From contig NZ_MPZV01000001.1 in NCBI RefSeq assembly GCF_002020355.1, positions 372,001 through 436,000 on the forward strand: a stretch of DNA of 64,000 nucleotides. The letters are read 5' to 3'. This document shows positions 1-8,116 of this stretch, in pieces; the first letter of the stretch is position 1, and each line of letters starts with the position of its first letter. The notes under the pieces were generated by a model that saw only the letters and a list, made by a program, of their open reading frames with translations, ran no database searches and had not been told where the DNA came from. Made by a program: the position numbers and the translations under genes. This stretch comes from Thioclava sediminum (lineage in GTDB: Bacteria > Pseudomonadota > Alphaproteobacteria > Rhodobacterales > Rhodobacteraceae).

Positions 1-43
1 CTGAGCCAAGTCCCGCTCCGGCCCACGGAGGCCGCAGACACAA

Positions 44-75
44 GGGCCGCGCCGCTTTTCAACGCCGCGCGGCCC
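44..75. terminator. Hairpin upstream of prfB, possible terminator of the preceding gene
   Basis: A perfect 9-bp stem (positions 44-52 pairing with 67-75) encloses a 14-base loop that contains the only T run. There is no T run after the stem, so it is a weak match to an intrinsic terminator. A TGA lies at positions 2-4 and could be the stop of a gene that ends just outside the window. No other coding signal is seen in bases 1-154. Confidence 0.3.
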
Positions 76-154
76 ACGCAATTTCCCCCGCGCCGCCTTG
101 CGGGCGCCGCCCCGATCTCGTATCACGCGGGCCAAGCTTTCAAGAGGATGACAG

Positions 155-1279
155 ATGCGCGCCGAGACGCAGAACACCGTCGAACAGATCCGCAAGTCCC
201 TGACCTTGCTGGGCCAGCGGATGGACCTCGAGACCGCGCCGCACCGGATCGAGGAATTCAACGCGATGATCGAAGACCCCACCCTGTGGGACGATCAGGC
301 GCGCGCGCAGAAACTGATGCGCGACCGGCAGCAACTGATGGATAAGTTCGAGACCTATAACCGGATCAAGCAGGATCTGGAGGACAATGTCGAACTGATC
401 GAGATGGGCGAGATGGAAGACGACGAGGAAGTCGTCTCCGAGGCCGAGGCCTCGCTGGCCGCGCTGAAAGAGACCGCCGCGTCGAAGGAGCTGGAAGCCC
501 TGCTCGACGGTGAGGCGGATGCGAATGACACCTTCCTCGAAATCAACGCGGGCGCGGGTGGCACGGAGGCCTGCGACTGGGCCTCGATGCTGCAGCGGAT
601 GTATGTCCGCTGGGCCGAGAAACGCGGCTACGAGGTCGAGCTGCAATCGGAAGAACCGGGCGCCGAGGCCGGGATCAAATCCTGCGCCTACAAGATTTCC
701 GGGCCCAACGCCTATGGCTGGCTGAAATCGGAATCGGGCGTGCATCGCCTCGTGCGGATCTCGCCCTTCGGCAAGGGCACGCGCGAAACCTCGTTTGCGT
801 CGGTCTGGGTCTATCCGGTGGTCGACGACAATATCGAGATCGAGGTGAACCCCGCCGATATCCGCATCGACACGTTCCGCTCCTCGGGCGCGGGCGGTCA
901 GCACGTCAACACGACCGACTCGGCGGTGCGGATCACTCACCATCCGACCGGGATCGTGGTCACCTCGTCGGAGAAGTCGCAGCACCAGAACCGCGATATC
1001 GCGATGAAGGCGCTGAAATCGCGCCTCTATCAGATGGAGCTGGAAAAGCGCACCGCGGCGATCAACGAGGCCCACGAGAACAAGGGCTCGGCCGGCTGGG
1101 GCAACCAGATCCGGTCTTACGTTCTGCAGCCCTACCAGATGGTGAAGGACCTGCGCACGCAACACGAGACCTCGGATACGCAGGGCGTGCTCGACGGCGA
1201 TCTCGACGGGTTCATGGCGGCGACGCTGGCGCTCGGGCTCGAAGGCAAATCCCGCGCCGACGCGCAGGCGGAGAGCTGA
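155..1279 (+). CDS. prfB: Peptide chain release factor 2 (RF2)
   Basis: RF2 recognises UGA and UAA stop codons and triggers peptidyl-tRNA hydrolysis on the ribosome. The 374-residue product has the usual alphaproteobacterial length. It carries the RF2 stop-codon tripeptide SPF (in VRISPFGKG, near residue 210) and the catalytic GGQ motif (GAGGQHVNTTDSAVRITHH, near residue 250). The ATG at 155 is preceded by AGAGG seven bases upstream. The reading frame is open from its start, so the in-frame TGA and programmed +1 frameshift of E. coli prfB are absent, as in many alphaproteobacteria. The next gene follows after six bases. Confidence 0.97.
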   Translation: MRAETQNTVEQIRKSLTLLGQRMDLETAPHRIEEFNAMIEDPTLWDDQARAQKLMRDRQQLMDKFETYNRIKQDLEDNVELIEMGEMEDDEEVVSEAEASLAALKETAASKELEALLDGEADANDTFLEINAGAGGTEACDWASMLQRMYVRWAEKRGYEVELQSEEPGAEAGIKSCAYKISGPNAYGWLKSESGVHRLVRISPFGKGTRETSFASVWVYPVVDDNIEIEVNPADIRIDTFRSSGAGGQHVNTTDSAVRITHHPTGIVVTSSEKSQHQNRDIAMKALKSRLYQMELEKRTAAINEAHENKGSAGWGNQIRSYVLQPYQMVKDLRTQHETSDTQGVLDGDLDGFMAATLALGLEGKSRADAQAES

Positions 1280-1285
1280 TCGCGA

Positions 1286-1831
1286 ATGGCGGCGCGGGTT
1301 TATATTACCGGCGCCGCGGGTTCGGGCACATCTTCGCTGGGGGAACGTCTGGCAGCGCGGCTGGGCGTCACCCATCTCGACACAGATCAGTTCTACTGGG
1401 CCGAGAGCGACCCGCCCTACACCGTCAAGCGCCGCCCCGCTGAACGACTGGCGCTGATGGAGGCGGCGAAGGAGCCCGAAGGCTGGGTGATCTCCGGCTC
1501 GCTCGACGGCTGGGGGGAGCCCGCAATCGCAGGCGCCGACCTGATCGTCTTTCTCACAGCCCCCACACCGATCCGCCTTGCGCGCCTGCGCAAGCGCGAG
1601 GCGGCGCGCTTCGGCACGCGCATCCGCAAGGGCGGCGACATGGAGGCCAATCACGGCTCCTTCCTGACCTGGGCTGCGGGCTATGACGATCCTTATTTCT
1701 CGGGGCGCTCGCTCAGCCGCCATCACGAATGGCTGGCGGGCCGGTCCGAGCCGGTGCTGGAACTGTCGGGCACACGACCGCTCGACGAGCTGCTGGCCGA
1801 GTGCGTTTCCGCGCTCGGAATGAAACCCTGA
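1286..1831 (+). CDS. Small P-loop NTPase, adenylate-kinase/shikimate-kinase-like
   Basis: A 181-residue protein with an N-terminal P-loop (GAAGSGTSSLG, residues 9-19) followed by LDTDQFYW, the layout of small nucleoside or metabolite kinases that place an acidic substrate-binding residue after strand 2. An arginine-rich segment, RLARLRKREAARFG, around residues 95-110 resembles the lid arginines of this fold. The substrate cannot be read from the sequence. It starts six bases after prfB and is probably cotranscribed with it. It is likely a soluble cytoplasmic protein; the AAA-family or adenylate-kinase-like label is inference from fold motifs only. Confidence 0.8.
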   Translation: MAARVYITGAAGSGTSSLGERLAARLGVTHLDTDQFYWAESDPPYTVKRRPAERLALMEAAKEPEGWVISGSLDGWGEPAIAGADLIVFLTAPTPIRLARLRKREAARFGTRIRKGGDMEANHGSFLTWAAGYDDPYFSGRSLSRHHEWLAGRSEPVLELSGTRPLDELLAECVSALGMKP

Positions 1832-1848
1832 ACGGTTTTGGCGCGTAT

Positions 1849-1867
1849 CCTCTCCAGTAGCGAGAGG
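1849..1867 (+). promoter_or_regulatory. Hairpin covering the ribosome-binding site of the SDR gene
   Basis: CCTCTC (1849-1854) is the exact complement of GAGAGG (1862-1867), with a seven-base loop. GAGAGG is also the only good Shine-Dalgarno sequence for the following short-chain dehydrogenase, so the stem would hide the ribosome-binding site. Whether it regulates or is chance cannot be decided here. Confidence 0.35.
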
Positions 1868-1876
1868 ATGAGCATC

Positions 1877-2614
1877 GTGGACTTCAAGGACAAACGCATC
1901 TGGATCATGGGCGCGAGCTCGGGCATCGGGCAGGCGCTGGCGCGCGAACTGGCCGCGCGCGGGGCGCGGCTGGTGCTGTCGGCCCGCTCGGTCGAGCCGC
2001 TGGACGCGTTGAAGGCGGAGCTGGGTCAGGGCGAGGTCGTGCCCTGCGACGTGTCCGACCCCGAAAGCCTCGACGATGCGCGCGGCGAGATCCTCACCCA
2101 CGGGCCGCTGGACGCAATGATCATCACCGCGGCGCTCTACGACCCCGGCCGCGTTGATGAAATCGAGCGCGATGCGGCACGCAAGCTGTTGGAGGTTAAC
2201 CTGCTCGGCACGCTGTGGTTCGCGCAGGCCGCGCCGGGACTGCTGCGCGAGGGCGGGCAACTGGTGATCTTCGGCTCGGTCGCGGGCATCTTCGGGCTGC
2301 CGAAGGGGCAGCTCTATTCCGCCTCGAAAGCCGCCGTCATCAACCTCGTCGAGAGCCTGCGCGTGGAATATGCCCCCCAGATCGACGTGCGGCTGATCTC
2401 TCCAGGTTTCGTGAAGACTCGCCTGACCGAGAAGAACGATTTCGCCATGCCCTTCGTGATCGAGGCTGACGAGGCCGCCCGCCGCATTGCCGACGGGCTG
2501 GCCAAGGACCGCTTCGAGACCCACTTCCCCCGCCGCCTCACATGGCAGCTCAAGCTATTGAAACGACTGCCTTATGCGCTGTCGCTGCGGCTGACGAAAC
2601 GGATGGGCGGCTGA
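1877..2614 (+). CDS. Short-chain dehydrogenase/reductase (SDR family)
   Basis: An NAD(P)-dependent oxidoreductase with a classical Rossmann fold. It has the cofactor motif MGASSGIG near the N-terminus, a mid-chain catalytic serine in VIFGSVAGI, and the YSASK catalytic Tyr/Lys pair. About 245 residues is normal for a classical SDR. The GTG at 1877 is chosen because GAGAGG lies nine bases upstream; the ATG at 1868 abuts the Shine-Dalgarno and is less likely, though both are in frame. The C-terminal basic segment (RRLTWQLKLLKRLPYALSLR) looks amphipathic and may touch membrane. The substrate is unknown. Confidence 0.88.
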   Translation: MDFKDKRIWIMGASSGIGQALARELAARGARLVLSARSVEPLDALKAELGQGEVVPCDVSDPESLDDARGEILTHGPLDAMIITAALYDPGRVDEIERDAARKLLEVNLLGTLWFAQAAPGLLREGGQLVIFGSVAGIFGLPKGQLYSASKAAVINLVESLRVEYAPQIDVRLISPGFVKTRLTEKNDFAMPFVIEADEAARRIADGLAKDRFETHFPRRLTWQLKLLKRLPYALSLRLTKRMGG

Positions 2615-2720
2615 GCCTCGCGGCGACGCAGCAAGCAATTCTCTGGACAGATCACGCCTGCGTGACGCAACGTGAAGTTGCGGGCCTTGGGGAGAGGGCC
2701 CTCAGTCAGGGAGAAGAAAC

Positions 2721-3494
2721 ATGCAAACTGTCGCGTCGCCGCCTTCCGAGGTGCCGCATATCCGCGACCTTCAGGTCTCGGAAATACCAGATATCCTGAA
2801 AGCAGGATGGAACGATTTCAAACGCGCCCCGGCCTTTGGGCTGATGTTTTCGGGCTTCTACGTGCTCGGCGGCATCGTGCTCTGGACCGTGTTCGCAGCC
2901 CAGGGCGAGGAATGGTGGCTGATCCCCTTCGCGCTCGGCTTTCCGCTGCTCGCGCCCTTCGCGGCGATGGGGCTTTATACCGTCTCGCGCAAGCTGGAGG
3001 CGCAGGAGCCGCTGGAATGGCGTGAGGTGATCGCCTGCTGCGTCTCCGAGAAGGACCGCCAGACGCCCTCGATGGCGATGCTGATCCTGATGATGTTCAT
3101 GTTCTGGGTCTTCGTCGCCCACACGACCTTCGCGCTGTTCATGGGGCTGTCGGCCTTCACCAATGTCTCCAGCTCGCCCGAGATCCTGTTGACCGGAAAC
3201 GGGCTGATGATGCTGGCGATCGGCTCCGCGATCGGGGCGGCCTTCGCGGCGATCCTGTTTTCCTTCACCGTGGTCGGCCTGCCGCTGATCATGGATCGCG
3301 AGATCGACATCATCACCGCCATCCTCACTTCGATGCGGGCGGTGGCTGCCAACCCGGTCTCGATGGCGATCTGGGGCATGGTGATCGCGGCGAGCCTGTT
3401 CATAGGGATGCTGCCGGTCTTCCTTGGCCTGTTCATCGTGTTGCCGGTTCTGGGCCATGCCAGCTGGCACATGTATCGCCGCCTGACGGCCTGA
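2721..3494 (+). CDS. DUF2189 family integral membrane protein
   Basis: A 257-residue inner-membrane protein with about six hydrophobic segments, first near residues 38-60, and a cytoplasmic N-terminus containing IPDILKAGWNDFKRAP, typical of the DUF2189 family. The function of the family is not established. A GGGAGAAG ribosome-binding site precedes the ATG. The gene stands alone, with a strong intrinsic terminator 20 bases after its stop codon. It is sometimes annotated next to cytochrome oxidase genes in related genomes, but no such neighbours are present here. Confidence 0.85.
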   Translation: MQTVASPPSEVPHIRDLQVSEIPDILKAGWNDFKRAPAFGLMFSGFYVLGGIVLWTVFAAQGEEWWLIPFALGFPLLAPFAAMGLYTVSRKLEAQEPLEWREVIACCVSEKDRQTPSMAMLILMMFMFWVFVAHTTFALFMGLSAFTNVSSSPEILLTGNGLMMLAIGSAIGAAFAAILFSFTVVGLPLIMDREIDIITAILTSMRAVAANPVSMAIWGMVIAASLFIGMLPVFLGLFIVLPVLGHASWHMYRRLTA

Positions 3495-3514
3495 AACCGA
3501 AGCGACGTTTTCTG

Positions 3515-3541
3515 AAGGGGCGCGATTTTCGCGCCCCTTTG
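3515..3541 (+). terminator. Intrinsic terminator after the DUF2189 gene
   Basis: The perfect stem AAGGGGCGCGA / TCGCGCCCCTT has a two- to three-base loop and runs into a short T tract. It separates the DUF2189 gene from the radical SAM / UdgX operon. Confidence 0.8.
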
Positions 3542-3587
3542 TCATGGATTTATTGAAAGGCGAAAAATGTGAACATATAGTGAACGC

Positions 3588-4823
3588 ATGACAAGAATGA
3601 CCCTCGATCAGAAACTGGCGATCCTCTCGGATGCGGCGAAATACGATGCCTCCTGCGCGTCGAGCGGGGGGCAGCGACGCGACTCCAAGGATGGCAAGGG
3701 GATCGGCTCGGTCACGGGCTCCGGCATCTGCCACGCCTATACGCCGGACGGGCGCTGCATCAGCCTGCTGAAGATCCTGATGACGAATTTCTGCATCTAT
3801 GACTGTGCCTACTGCGTGAACCGGGTCAGTTCGAACGTCACCCGCGCGCGGTTCTCGCCCGAGGAGGTCGTGACCCTTACACTGGAATTCTACCGCCGCA
3901 ACTATATCGAGGGGCTGTTCCTCTCCTCCGGCATCATCCGCTCGCCCGACGACACGATGACCGACATGGTGCGGATCGCGAAGCTCCTGCGGGTGGAGCA
4001 TAATTTCCGCGGCTATATCCATCTGAAAACCATCCCCGATGCCGCGCCCGAACTGATCGAAGAAGCCGGGCTTTACGCCGACCGCCTCTCGATCAATGTC
4101 GAGCTGCCGACCGACCGCGCGGTGCAGGATTATGCGCCCGAGAAGGACCCCGCCCAGATCCGCCGCGCGATGGGCGATGTCCGGGTGCTGCGCGACGCCC
4201 GCAAGGAGCGCAGCTTCACCGGCAAGCGCCCCCCGAAATTCGCGCCTGCCGGGCAGTCGACGCAGATGATCGTCGGCGCGGACGGGGCGAATGACACCAC
4301 GATTCTGAAGACCTCGACGCGGCTCTATTCAAGCTATGCGCTCAAGCGCGTCTATTACTCCGCCTTCTCGCCGATCCCCGACAGTTCCGCCGCCCTGCCC
4401 CTGATCAAACCGCCACTGATGCGCGAGCATCGGCTCTATCAGGCGGATTGGCTGCTGCGCTTCTACGGCTTCGACGTGGACGAGATTTCGCAAGGCGCGA
4501 CCGACGGCAATCTCGATCTGACGGTCGATCCCAAGCTCGCATGGGCGCTGGTGAACCGGCATCTCTTTCCGCTCGACGTGAACCGGGCCGAGCGCGAGAT
4601 GCTGCTGCGCGTGCCGGGGCTGGGGGTGAAGACGGTGGGTCGGGTGCTGGCGACGCGCCGCCACCGGACCCTGCGCTACGAGGATCTGCGGCGGATGGGG
4701 GCGAACCTGAAGCAGGCGAAGCCTTTCATCACGCTCTTGGACTGGCATCCGCGCGCGCTGACCGATGCGGCAGACCTGCGCGCCCGTTTCGCCCCACCTC
4801 CGCAGCAATTGCAGCTGTTCTGA
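3588..4823 (+). CDS. Putative DNA modification/repair radical SAM protein
   Basis: A 411-residue radical SAM enzyme with the cluster motif C-x3-C-x2-C at C69, C73 and C76 (NFCIYDCAYC). It matches the family usually called putative DNA modification/repair radical SAM protein, which is found next to UdgX-type proteins. The C-terminus has a helix-hairpin-helix-like segment (LRVPGLGVKTVGRVLATRR), consistent with nucleic-acid binding. It is translationally coupled to the following gene through a TGATG overlap. The chemistry of the family is not established; involvement in removing or handling modified bases is inferred from the partner. Confidence 0.88.
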   Translation: MTRMTLDQKLAILSDAAKYDASCASSGGQRRDSKDGKGIGSVTGSGICHAYTPDGRCISLLKILMTNFCIYDCAYCVNRVSSNVTRARFSPEEVVTLTLEFYRRNYIEGLFLSSGIIRSPDDTMTDMVRIAKLLRVEHNFRGYIHLKTIPDAAPELIEEAGLYADRLSINVELPTDRAVQDYAPEKDPAQIRRAMGDVRVLRDARKERSFTGKRPPKFAPAGQSTQMIVGADGANDTTILKTSTRLYSSYALKRVYYSAFSPIPDSSAALPLIKPPLMREHRLYQADWLLRFYGFDVDEISQGATDGNLDLTVDPKLAWALVNRHLFPLDVNRAEREMLLRVPGLGVKTVGRVLATRRHRTLRYEDLRRMGANLKQAKPFITLLDWHPRALTDAADLRARFAPPPQQLQLF

Positions 4824-6247
4824 TGCGCACGATCACCCTGCCCGAGATCGGCACGTTCGAGGCGTGGCGAGATGAGGCCCGCGCGGCCTTGGGCGCAGGC
4901 ATCCCGCCCGAAGAGCTGCTTTGGCATCGCGGGGCGGCGGAGGCCGATCTCTTCGCACAAGAGGCCCCTGCCCCCGCAGGCGGCGCTGTGAGCGTGCCGA
5001 AGGGCTTCGTCGATCTTGCCCGGCTCGTGATCTGCCATCGCGACCCGGAACGTTTCGCACGGGCTTACGCGGTGCTCTGGGCGCTGCGCCGCGACAAGCG
5101 CCTGCTGGAAGACCGTGCCAATCCGCACATCGACCGGCTCAACCGCATGGCCAAGGAGGTCTCGCGCGACCGCCACAAGATGACCGCCTTCGTGCGCTTC
5201 CGCGAGATCGGTGATCCAGGCGCGCCCCGCCGCCGCTTCGCCGCGTGGTTCGAGCCCTCGCATTACATCTGCGAGCTGACCGCGCCGTTCTTCGTCAAAC
5301 GCTTCGGCGATATGGACTGGTCGATCTTCACGCCCGACCTGACCGCACATTTCGAAGCGGGCAAGTTGCGCTTCTCCGAGGGCCAGCCGCGCCCTGACTT
5401 GCCCGAGGATGGCGCGGAAGACCTCTGGCGCACCTATTTCCGCAACATCTTCAACCCGGCGCGGCTAAAAGTCGGGGCGATGCAATCCGAGATGCCGCGC
5501 AAATACTGGCACAATCTCCCCGAGGCCGGGCTGATCCCCGAGATGATCGCGACCGCGCAGGCCCGCGCCGAGGAGATGGCTTTGAGTGCCCCCACGCTCG
5601 CCCCGGCCCGTGCGGGCAAGATCACCGAGCGACTGGCGCGCGACCGCGCCACCCCGCCGCCCGCGGGCAACCGCGCGGAATTGCTGGCCGGGCTGAACAG
5701 CTGCCGCCGCTGTCCGCTCTGGGAGAACGCGACGCAGGCGGTGCCGGGCGAAGGGCCGCTCGATGCGCCACTGATGATCGTGGGCGAGCAGCCGGGAGAT
5801 TTCGAGGATCTTGAGGGACGCCCCTTCGTCGGCCCCGCCGGGCAGCTCTTCGACGAGGTGGCAGCACGTGCAGGCCTGTCCCGCGAGCGCGCCTTCCTCA
5901 CCAACGCGGTGAAGCATTTCAAATTCACTCCGCGCGGCAAGCGGCGCATCCACCAGTCGCCCGACCGGCAGGAAATCCATCACTGTCGCTGGTGGCTCGA
6001 CCAAGAACGCAGCTTGGTGAAGCCGAAGGCAATCCTCGCGATGGGAGCGACCGCGCTGGAGAGCCTCACCGGGGATCGGCGTGGCCTTCTCAAACGGCGC
6101 GGCACGGTGGAGGTGCTCGAGGACGGCACGCCGATGCTGATCACCGTCCATCCATCCTATCTGCTGCGCCTGCCCGACATGGAAAAGCCCGCGATGATGC
6201 GGGCTTTCGAGGCGGATCTGGCCCGCGCGGCGCAGATGGTGAGCTAG
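4823..6247 (+). CDS. DUF4130 domain fused to UdgX-type uracil-DNA binding glycosylase
   Basis: A 474-residue two-domain protein. Residues 1 to about 260 match the DUF4130 radical-SAM partner domain. Residues about 285-474 are a UdgX-like family 4 uracil-DNA glycosylase with CxxC (C294, C297) and a further cysteine at C388 for the iron-sulfur cluster, GEQPGDFED at 321-329, the UdgX-specific loop KRRIHQSP with His377, and HPS at 443-445. In mycobacterial UdgX the equivalent histidine forms a covalent bond with the abasic site after uracil excision. The start ATG overlaps the stop of the radical SAM gene, so this coordinate is firm. The two genes form a repair operon of unknown overall chemistry. 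Confidence 0.9.
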   Translation: MRTITLPEIGTFEAWRDEARAALGAGIPPEELLWHRGAAEADLFAQEAPAPAGGAVSVPKGFVDLARLVICHRDPERFARAYAVLWALRRDKRLLEDRANPHIDRLNRMAKEVSRDRHKMTAFVRFREIGDPGAPRRRFAAWFEPSHYICELTAPFFVKRFGDMDWSIFTPDLTAHFEAGKLRFSEGQPRPDLPEDGAEDLWRTYFRNIFNPARLKVGAMQSEMPRKYWHNLPEAGLIPEMIATAQARAEEMALSAPTLAPARAGKITERLARDRATPPPAGNRAELLAGLNSCRRCPLWENATQAVPGEGPLDAPLMIVGEQPGDFEDLEGRPFVGPAGQLFDEVAARAGLSRERAFLTNAVKHFKFTPRGKRRIHQSPDRQEIHHCRWWLDQERSLVKPKAILAMGATALESLTGDRRGLLKRRGTVEVLEDGTPMLITVHPSYLLRLPDMEKPAMMRAFEADLARAAQMVS

Positions 6248-6250
6248 GCC

Positions 6251-6994
6251 TCAGCCCAGCACGGCAAGGCTCGGGAAGGTCTCCAGCAGCCAGAAGCTGA
6301 TCGCCGAAAACGCGTTGGTCAGCAGCAATATCCCGACGATGACCAGAAGCGCGCCCATCGTCTTCTCGATGATCCCCATATAGGCCTTGAGCCGGTTCAT
6401 CACGCCGATCGCGCGCTGGATGAACAGCGCGGCCAGCAGGAACGGGATGCCCAGACCCAGCGCATAGACCGCCAGCAGGGCCGTCCCGCGCGCCTGATCG
6501 CCGCCCTGTGCCGCGAGCGACAGGATCGCGCCCAGTTGCGGGCCGATGCAGGGCGTCCAGCCGAAGGCGAAAGCGAGGCCCAGAACATAGGCGCCAAGCG
6601 ACGAGCCGCCCCGGTCGCCCGCATCCAGCCGCGCCTCGCGGTCGAGAATCGGGATGCGGAAAACCCCGAGGAAATGCAGGCCGAGGATCACGATCACCCC
6701 GCCCGCGATCCGTCCGAACAGCACCTGATTGGTCAGGAAGAACCGCCCGAAGGTCGAGGCGGCGAACCCCATGAACAGGAACACCGTCGACAGGCCCAGC
6801 ACGAAAAACAGCGCCGGGACCACCGCCGAGCGCTTGCCCTCGCGCAGATCGCCCATGCTCACCCCGCCCATATAGGCGAGATAGGGCGGCACGATCGGCA
6901 GCACGCAGGGGCTGAGAAACGACAACAGACCCGCAAAGAGCGCCACGAAGGCGGCGGGCAGGAACGCAGCGGAGACGAGATCGATTCCAAACAT
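6251..6994 (-). CDS. ccdA: CcdA-type cytochrome c biogenesis / thiol transporter
   Basis: A 247-residue polytopic membrane protein of the CcdA/DsbD-beta family, which passes electrons from cytoplasmic thioredoxin to periplasmic thiol acceptors for cytochrome c maturation. Six transmembrane segments are visible. The two conserved redox cysteines lie in FLSPCVLPIVPPYLAYMGG (first helix, near residue 30) and in FGWTPCIGPQLG (fourth helix, near residue 144). It converges with udgX, the stops being only four bases apart. Its start is divergent from the TusA-like gene, about 95 bases away. Confidence 0.93.
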   Translation of the reverse strand: MFGIDLVSAAFLPAAFVALFAGLLSFLSPCVLPIVPPYLAYMGGVSMGDLREGKRSAVVPALFFVLGLSTVFLFMGFAASTFGRFFLTNQVLFGRIAGGVIVILGLHFLGVFRIPILDREARLDAGDRGGSSLGAYVLGLAFAFGWTPCIGPQLGAILSLAAQGGDQARGTALLAVYALGLGIPFLLAALFIQRAIGVMNRLKAYMGIIEKTMGALLVIVGILLLTNAFSAISFWLLETFPSLAVLG

Positions 6995-7088
6995 GTTCCT
7001 CCTCTACCCCATTCCTCGCGCGCGGTCACCGGGTCGTGAGATAACAACAGCGTGGACAAATCAGCGCGGGCGCGCGAGAACCTCCGCC

Positions 7089-7316
7089 ATGACGCCCGAT
7101 ATCGAAATCGATGCGAAGGGGCTGCTCTGCCCCCTGCCCGTTCTGCGCCTGCGCAAAGCGCTCGAGTCGGCCGCGCCCGGCGCGCTGGTCCAGCTGGTCG
7201 CGACCGATGGGGCGAGCTGGATCGACGTGCCGCATTTCTGCGCTCAGACCGGGCATGAGCTGGTCGAGGCAGAGGATTGGGAAGGCGTGAAAGTCTATCT
7301 GGTGCGCAAGGGCTGA
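7089..7316 (+). CDS. TusA-family sulfur carrier protein
   Basis: A 75-residue protein of the SirA/TusA family. The signature LLCPLPVLRLRKAL near the N-terminus contains the persulfide-carrying cysteine. A second cysteine (HFCAQTGHE) sits near residue 50. TusA-like proteins relay sulfur for tRNA thiolation, cofactor synthesis or sulfur oxidation; which one applies here is not shown. The ATG at 7089 begins directly at the family N-terminus; upstream codons in the frame do not look coding. It is monocistronic, upstream of the FMN riboswitch. Confidence 0.85.
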   Translation: MTPDIEIDAKGLLCPLPVLRLRKALESAAPGALVQLVATDGASWIDVPHFCAQTGHELVEAEDWEGVKVYLVRKG

Positions 7317-7386
7317 TGACCCTCGCATCCAGACCGAGCAACTAAGCCCCTTGCCGAGCGCAAAAGCGCGTGCCAATCTCCGGCCA

Positions 7387-7603
7387 TTCTCAGGGCGGGG
7401 CGAAATTCCCCACCGGCGGTATGCGGCGAAATCCGCGAGCCCGCGAGCGCCTCGCCATCGTGCGAGGGTCAGCAGATCAGGTGCGAGGCCTGAGCCGACG
7501 GTTACAGTCCGGATGGAAGAGAATATGCAGCCGACCCCGTGCCTTAGCGCGTGGGCGCGGATTGCATGTGATCGCCTTGGGTGACGTGTCGCTATGCAAG
7601 GAG
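7387..7603 (+). promoter_or_regulatory. FMN riboswitch (RFN element) with ribosome-binding-site switch
   Basis: The region from 7387 to about 7530 contains the conserved RFN segments in order: CAGGGCGGGG, GAAATTCCCCACCGGCGGT, a variable P3 arm, GTCAGCAGATCAGGTG, and CCGACGGTTACAGTCCGGATG ending with AAGAGAAT. After it, TTGCAT (7562-7567) can pair with ATGCAA (7594-7599), and CCTT (7575-7578) can pair with the start of the Shine-Dalgarno AAGGAG (7598-7603). This suggests translational control of ribH by FMN. The aptamer is clear; the expression-platform pairing is inference. Confidence 0.93.
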
Positions 7604-7609
7604 ATTACG

Positions 7610-8044
7610 ATGACACACACCCGTTACGCCTTCATTAAAGCCAATTGGCACGCCGATATCGTCGACCGTGCGCTCGAGGGGTTTCTCGAAGAGATCCCGG
7701 AGGCGCAGGTCGATGTCTTCGACGTGCCCGGCGCGTTCGAGCTGCCGATGAAGGCGCAGCAACTGGCCCGCACGGGCCGCTACGGCGCCATCGCAGCGGC
7801 GGCGCTGGTCGTCGATGGCGGGATCTATCGCCATGATTTCGTGGCGCAGGCCGTGGTGAATGGCCTGATGCAGGTGGGGCTGGAGACGGGCGTGCCCGTG
7901 CTGTCGGTCTCGCTGACCCCGCATCAGTTCCAGGAGACCGATCACCACCGGGCGATCTTTGGCAGCCATTTCGTCGAGAAGGGCCGCGAGGCGGCGCGGG
8001 CGGCGCTGCAACTGACCCGACAGGCACAGGACCTGGCCGCCTGA
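7610..8044 (+). CDS. ribH: 6,7-dimethyl-8-ribityllumazine synthase, type II (RibH2-like)
   Basis: It condenses the ribityl pyrimidinedione with dihydroxybutanone phosphate, the penultimate step of riboflavin synthesis. The 144-residue product aligns with Brucella RibH2 rather than RibH1: ANWHADIVD near the N-terminus, FDVPGAFELP, VVDGGIYRHDFVAQAV and VPVLSVSLTPHQF. The ATG at 7610 has AAGGAG six bases upstream. Being the only gene behind the FMN riboswitch, it is the inducible lumazine synthase; a constitutive RibH1 may exist elsewhere. A strong terminator follows. Confidence 0.94.
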   Translation: MTHTRYAFIKANWHADIVDRALEGFLEEIPEAQVDVFDVPGAFELPMKAQQLARTGRYGAIAAAALVVDGGIYRHDFVAQAVVNGLMQVGLETGVPVLSVSLTPHQFQETDHHRAIFGSHFVEKGREAARAALQLTRQAQDLAA

Positions 8045-8071
8045 GCGCGGAAAACCAAAGGGGAAAACGAA

Positions 8072-8099
8072 AAAGGCCGGGCGCTCTGCCCGGCCTTTC
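8072..8099. terminator. Bidirectional intrinsic terminator between ribH and rne
   Basis: The stem AAAGGCCGGGC / GCCCGGCCTTT with loop GCTCT is flanked by A and T tracts on both sides, so it can end transcription of the converging ribH and rne genes. Confidence 0.85.
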
Positions 8100-8116
8100 T
8101 CAAATCTGAAGGTGCC

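Noticed and set aside
155-300. Programmed +1 frameshift in prfB
   Set aside because: No in-frame TGA and no CTTTGA-type slippery site near codon 25; the gene reads through in one frame.
140-2524. A 794-codon open frame on the minus strand over prfB, the P-loop gene and the SDR gene
   Set aside because: It mirrors three well-supported genes in a high-GC genome, has no family motifs and a composition rich in Arg, His and Gln that is typical of antisense frames.
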